The notes below the pieces were generated by a model, which worked only from the letters and a program-made list of their open reading frames with translations, searched no databases and had not been told where the DNA came from. A stretch of 64,000 nt of DNA, taken from contig CAJJDP010000079.1 of assembly GCA_905182995.1 (NCBI GenBank), positions 261,893 to 325,892 on the forward strand, written 5' to 3'. The stretch comes from Paramecium octaurelia. Lineage: Eukaryota; Ciliophora; Oligohymenophorea; Peniculida; Parameciidae. The position numbers were made by a program, and so were the translations under genes. Below, piece by piece: positions 58,859 through 64,000 of this stretch (position 1 is the first letter of the stretch; each line of letters begins with the position of its first letter).

Positions 58859-61800
58859 TCAATGCTAATGTTATTGATGAGGAGCACTAAAAGGATTCTA
58901 ATCGTGTCTCTAAAATATAAGTGAATGAATTTACAAGAGATGAATAACGTCTTGCTAAGCCACCTGAGGAATGATCTCCCTTTAGGGCTATAATCTTGTG
59001 TTCAGTCTCCATTGGGTTGATTTCTTTACTTCCACATTCACAACACATGTCTTCCTTTATGAATTTAAGGAAGAAACATCCTACTATTGATATACATCCG
59101 AATCCAATTCCAATCAACCTACACATATATTCATGAAATACCATTATTGTATTTTGAGTCCGAAATTACCATAAAGACCAATAGCCTTTGAACCAAATGT
59201 AACCATAAGGATTTGGATGCAGAATATGATAGGTACAATCATCATGAAAGCAGAATGCTTAGTTAATCCTTCAAAAACGTTGATTTCATCATTGAATCTT
59301 CTGCTATTGAGAAAATTGAATAATTGAAGCATGATGAAAACATTAAAGACATAAGTAAACTAATTTGTTATGAATGAATTGATACATGACGAGAAGGTTC
59401 GTGAGTGTCTTCATAGAATACAGCATAGTCTCTTTTTCCTTCAGGAGTATTCAATCTGCCACTGGCTATGATAGTGCAACTAGTTTCGAAATCACATTCC
59501 TCACACATGATGTCATAACATTTATCTTCATGGCACACACATTCAGATGATAAACAATAACCACTCTATTTAACATCCTTTGATGCCGAGACATCTGGAA
59601 TCAAAGTCATAGGTCTACCACTTTCCTCTGAATATTTCTTGAGATCATCATAAGAAGTCTTGCACAAATGATCACTATATTTGTATCGTTTCTTTATTCC
59701 TCTGTATGCTGTAAGATCGTACTCATCAGCATATTCGGGCAAAAAGGAATCTCCTGCAAATACTATCAGTAAAACTACAGCTATCTGTATTAGAGCAGTT
59801 CCAACTATGAATTTAAACATCTTTTTAGAGATGATGTACTCATTTCTATCATGTGGTTTACGATACAGTAATTTCTCAGTGGGTGGCTCTGTGGCTAAGG
59901 CAAGAGAACCTAGAGTATCCATAATCAAGTTAACCCACAACAATTAAATAGGTTTCAAAATTTCCTAACTCAAAACAGCAGCACCAATTAATGTCAATCC
60001 AACACTAACCAAATTAGCAGTCAATTAAAATCTCAAAAACTTTTTGATGTTATCATAGACATTTCTACCCCACATAACAGCCTTGACAATTGAATTAAAG
60101 TTATCATCCAATAGAATAATAGCAGCAGCCTCTCTAGCAACTTCAGTTCCTGCAATACCCATAGCAAATCCAACATCAGCCTTTTTCAAAGCTGGAGCAT
60201 CATTAGTACCATCACCTGTAACAGCAACCACATGACCTCTTTCAATCAAACCTGTCACCAAAGCATATTTATCTTCAGGTCTACTACGAGCCAATACATC
60301 TAAATGAGGATAGATTTTATCGAACTCTTGTGCATTTGCAATTGTATCAACTCTAACATCCTTATTTTCCTTCTTTGCTGTAGTACTATCTCTTGCACAA
60401 GGGCAGATAGCAGTTCTACACTTTTAGCAAACAACACCACCAATTTTAGCTATAAAGTCAGGTCCTTCCATAACAATAGATGAATCATCTCCTGGTGTAA
60501 TGATACCACATTCTTTAGCAATGGCTCTAGCAGTCATTTTATTATCTCCAGTAACCATTCTAACTTTAATTCCTGCTCTTCTGCATAATTAAATAGCTCT
60601 AGGCACTTCTTATCTAAGAATATCTTTGATTCCCAACACTGCAACCAAGGTTAAGTCGCTTTATTCAACAGCATATACACCCTTTGGATCTTTGGTTGTC
60701 AAATCTTCCCTTGCACTGATTTCCTTGTATGCTAAACAAATAGTTCTCAATGCTCTGCCAGCCATAGTTTCAATTGCTTTCTCCACTTTCTATTTTAAGT
60801 CTTGATTCATGGGAACAATAGATCCATTTCCCTTAGAATGATATTATGAGCATGCAGCTAAAACCATTTCTGATGCTCCTTTGCAGACCAATCTACGTCT
60901 TCCTCCATCTAATTCTAATACCATAGACATTCTTTTTCTTTAACTGCTAAAGGGGAACTTAGTACTAGCTGGATATTTCTCTCTTTATTCCTCATAATTC
61001 ATAGAACATCTTTCTATAAATTCCAGTAATGCAATTTCTGTCTTAGATCCTTTAGGTTCAGGTCTAAGCATAGCTGATCCATTGACGACTGCACATTAGA
61101 TGAAGAATTCCTAAAAGTTTTATGGGAAATAGGATGTCAACTATTGTTTTTCAGAATAGGAATCTATTTCAATGATATCATCATTCCACACATTAACAAG
61201 GGACATTTTGTTTTGAGTCAAAGTTCCTGTTTTGTCTGAACAAATCATAGAGGCTCCTCCCATAGTTTCACATGCTGCCATTTTTCTGACTAGATTCTGA
61301 TCTTGAAGCATCTATTTAGTTGAATAAGCCAATGATAGAGTAACTGCCAATGGCAATCCTTCTGGAATAGCAACGACGACCACTGTGATTCCAATGATAA
61401 AGTATCCTATGATTGTGACAACCATATAATTCTCCCAATCGTCATTTAATCCTCTCTCGATACCAAATCTTAAACACATAACACAAACAATCAAAATTGC
61501 TGATATCAATCCAAATTTACCAATATCCTCAGCTATTGCAGTTAATTTCATTTACAAAGGGGTTGCTATTAAATCTCATAATTATATTTACCTTCTGGCT
61601 CATCTTATCTCAATAATGCTGCAATTTTACCAGCACAAGAGGAGTCTCCTACAACAAGAATGAGCATCCTGCCTTCACCACTTAGTACTCTAGTTCCACT
61701 CATCATTATTGGAGATGGAACATCATGATGCCCTGCTGTATTCTAATATTATAATGATACAGAAAATTACTTGTCCTCCTTCTTCTTTTAATTAGTTCCT

Positions 61801-62581
61801 CTTATTAATACACTCTATCAACACATTTTTTTTGATTGGATCAGTTTCTCCTGTCATAGCACTCTCATCAGCTGTCAAATCTGATGCTTCCAGTACAAAA
61901 CCATCTGCAGGGATTTCCATTCCCTCAAATATTTGTACAACATCTCCAACCAGCACTTCACTCATGTGAATATCACATTTCTTTCCATTACGAACAACTG
62001 TCACTCTCTTTCTCTCATCGGCAACTTCATTCAATTTTTAAAATTGTCGTTCCTTTTGATAATCATTCACAGCATTTGCATTTGTAGAGATAATCACTGC
62101 CACCAATATTGCAAATCCTATTTTATTATAAATTAATTAAATACCTTCAATCCAAGCCAATTTCCTGTAACTCTCATCAGCAGTTGAAACATCAACTATA
62201 ATACTGACAATGGCTGCTACGCATAAAACCTTCATTGTAAAGTCATTCAATGCACCCAGCCACAACTCACAATACCCTTTCGGCTCAATTTTAGGCTTCC
62301 TATTGTGTCCAAATGCTTTCTCCCTCTCCAGTTGGTCTTGCATCGTCAACCCACTTTTGAAATCAGTACAAAGTCCTTCCTTTCACTATACATACATCCT
62401 ATACCTCTATTAACTTCTCCCCTAATTCCTCCAATTTGTCTACTTCCTCAGCAAACACTCTTTCTTAGCACATGTAAGCAATCGAACACAACGTTTGCTT
62501 AGCTATTCGAAATTTTCCATATGGTTCACACCCATCGTCTCTCATTTATTCCTGTTGCGTCATCGGGTCTTCTTCAGCCAT
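58859..62581 (-). CDS. Plasma-membrane-type Ca2+-ATPase (P2B family)
   Basis: P-type pump exporting Ca2+. Motifs in order: [10 protein letters not shown] (actuator, about 61835-61866), [16 protein letters not shown] (phosphorylation site, about 61215-61250), [57 protein letters not shown] and [20 protein letters not shown]. The [14 protein letters not shown] motif is PMCA-specific. Start [20 protein letters not shown] (ATG 62581). Introns include 25 nt just after EELGEKLIE and a terminal 25-nt intron (58921-58945); the end reads [19 protein letters not shown] with TGA 58859-58861. Unusual Cys-rich segments: [14 protein letters not shown] near the P domain and [20 protein letters not shown] in a lumenal loop. 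C-terminal LARRYSSL resembles a PKA site. Confidence 0.93.
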
Positions 62582-62942
62582 TGATTATTATTATTATTAT
62601 TATAATAATCTTTTTATTTTCGAATCATAAGAATATGAAACAGTTATACATTAATTATCATCAATATATATAATTTGAAAATTTCTGTATCTTTATATTC
62701 TTAGAATCTGATTAATTAACTCATTTTTACAAGGAAATCATTCCTCAAGTAATTACAATAGCTCATAAATATATTTTAACATTTATTCCAAATCATCCAT
62801 TTCTAAAACCTCTCCTTTTTTTAAATTATCAAATTTACTCAATAAGCATATACTTATTAAACACTGACAAAATTTAAAGTCTCTCCTACGGAATTTTAAG
62901 TGCTGTTATATTATTTTATTGCCACAGTTGGTACCTACAACG
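62582..62942. other. Intergenic spacer upstream of the Ca2+-ATPase
   Basis: A/T-rich, containing a TTATTATTATTATTATTA run just upstream of the pump's start (62584-62601). No gene seen. It probably holds the pump's promoter. Confidence 0.45.
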
Positions 62943-63668
62943 ATGATTACATTGAATTAATTAACGAGTTGCAATCAAATTTAATAATTTTAAACTGCAC
63001 CTATACTTGAGGTTTAGACAAGAAAAGTTGTTAGGCACTTGATAAGCCTTAATTTCCTCTCCGCTTCTGCATATTTCATTGCCATAACAATTTCAGAAAA
63101 AAAAAGTTCTTATATAAATGCAATAATTATATTTAATAAAAATGATATCCTTATGTTGAATAAGGTTCAAGCGATTTCAATAATATTTATTTTAGACAGC
63201 CATTCATTAGGTTATATTTCAATTTTGATATTCTGGTCATCTAGACATCATAAAGATTTGTTTAAAAACATGATAAATATTCATAAGCATTTCATTAATA
63301 TTATATAAAGGATTCATTCTTACATATATAATAAATTTCCATAGATAGCTTATATATTATAAAATAGACAATTACACATATTTTAAGTAGATACCTCAGA
63401 AGATAAAGGAGTTATTCTGCTCAGGTTCTTTATGAATGATCTTAATCTATTATAAACATTTTTGAATGATGATAAAAAAATGCATGCTTATAATCAAGTT
63501 GATTTATTTTAAAAATTAATTATTCAAATTCTATAGAACTTTGTCCATTAATAATAAATCGGATTACACCATAAAATTGATTACTACAAATAAATTGATT
63601 TCATATAAATACTGAAAATAACAAAATTTATTATACTAATTATAAATAGAGAAATAGATAAAGTATGA
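62943..63668 (+). CDS. Possible membrane protein, 241 aa (weak)
   Basis: A TGA-only frame of 242 codons beginning MITLNQLTSCNQIQQFQTAP and ending LIINREIDKV (TGA 63666-63668). Hydrophobic stretch ISIIFILDSHSLGYISILIF; the second half (SEDKGVILLRFFMNDLNLLQ) is protein-like. Composition is Ile/Asn/Lys-rich as A/T-rich non-coding DNA would also give, and no family was seen. Chance openness is possible, since TGA is the only stop. Confidence 0.35.
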
Positions 63669-64000
63669 AAGGAATAAGATCAACCAGAGCTCAATTCTAA
63701 TAGATAAGATAATAAAATAGTACATTCAATAAAAGGTATTACATATTTCTTTAATATAACATTAGTACACTTGTTTAAAAATAACAAAATATGATTACAA
63801 ATAGTTAGAGTTGTATATACTTAAATTAGACTTAAGTTTAATTAGCTATATACCTTGATGCCAATATAGATATCTAAAAGAAGTAACAGCTTGTTGTTCT
63901 TATCAATTATTATTTATTTAGATTAATAATATAATATAAAAATTATGTGATTTTGTTTTAAAGCAATGCAATTTCGATTTTCCGATTCTCATTAAATTAT
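63665..64000 (+). CDS. Open frame to the window edge (weak, partial)
   Basis: Starts at ATG overlapping the previous TGA (ATGA) and is open for 112 codons to the end of the window (MKGIRSTRAQFQQIRQQNST). Gln/Ile/Tyr/Asn-rich, no domain. Could be non-coding, or the start of a gene continuing beyond the window. Confidence 0.25.

Noticed and set aside
61884-62502. Several overlapping plus-strand ORFs rich in His, Phe and Ser
   Set aside because: They are antisense shadows of the Ca2+-ATPase N-terminus.
1-64000. Hundreds of apparent stop codons breaking genes into short ORFs, suggesting pseudogenes
   Set aside because: The breaks are TAA/TAG. Conserved proteins (RPS5, RPS16, septin, Ca2+-ATPase) run through them at Gln positions and end only at TGA, so this is the ciliate nuclear code, not decay.
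1-64000. tRNA, rRNA, CRISPR arrays, transposons, telomere repeats
   Set aside because: No B-box-like tRNA motif with cloverleaf pairing, no spaced direct repeats, no transposase domain and no CCCCAA/CCCAAA runs were seen by eye. A tRNAscan run would be needed to exclude tRNAs formally.

Overview
This window reads as macronuclear DNA of a ciliate, most likely Paramecium (P. tetraurelia-like). Four observations support this. First, every conserved gene reads only if TAA and TAG mean glutamine and TGA is the stop. Second, coding regions are interrupted by very small GT-AG introns, 20-30 nt and most often 25-28, and removing them restores frame in nearly every gene. Third, genes are packed with gaps of 8 to about 200 bp and DNA is about 70-75% A+T. 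Fourth, two tandem genes look like Paramecium trichocyst matrix proteins. Because of the altered code, standard-code ORFs are mostly fragments or shadows; the coordinates here were rebuilt by reading TAA/TAG as Gln and splicing the small introns by eye. There is no telomere repeat, CRISPR, operon structure or insertion sequence.

Layout. 1-10981 (-) is a huge midasin gene cut at its MIDAS domain; 21 bp away starts the divergent RLP24 gene (11003-11569, +), another 60S-maturation factor. 11.6-16.6 kb (-) holds an LRR/coiled-coil gene and two unrecognised genes. 17.5-21.3 kb holds the U5 snRNP WD40 protein, RPS16 and a malectin-like membrane protein. 21.9-24.3 kb (+) holds two trichocyst matrix proteins. 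24.8-25.9 kb (-) is the highlight: a deiodinase-like selenoprotein gene with an in-frame TGA and a SECIS-like hairpin after the true TGA stop. 26-33 kb holds a CACHE-domain membrane receptor, a four-TM protein and several small unrecognised genes. 33.4-38.2 kb holds a coiled-coil protein, a TPR protein, a PX sorting nexin and a small protein. 39.2-46.8 kb holds RPS5, a protein with an MDH1B-like N-terminal domain, a disordered protein, a septin and a coiled-coil protein. 47.1-52.9 kb holds a RING/TRAF-type zinc-finger protein, a zinc-finger/TBC Rab-GAP, a retinoblastoma-like protein and a small multi-pass membrane protein. 53.4-62.6 kb (-) holds a C2H2 zinc-finger protein, an LRR protein, a divergent actin-like protein and a plasma-membrane Ca2+-ATPase. 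62.9-64.0 kb holds two weak open frames.

Functional themes are eukaryotic housekeeping (ribosome assembly, splicing, translation), membrane traffic (sorting nexin, TBC, septin), ciliate-specific secretion (trichocysts; Ca2+-ATPase may matter for Ca2+-triggered exocytosis) and cell-cycle control (RB). The selenoprotein means that TGA, the only stop codon here, must also be read as selenocysteine at one position in the window.
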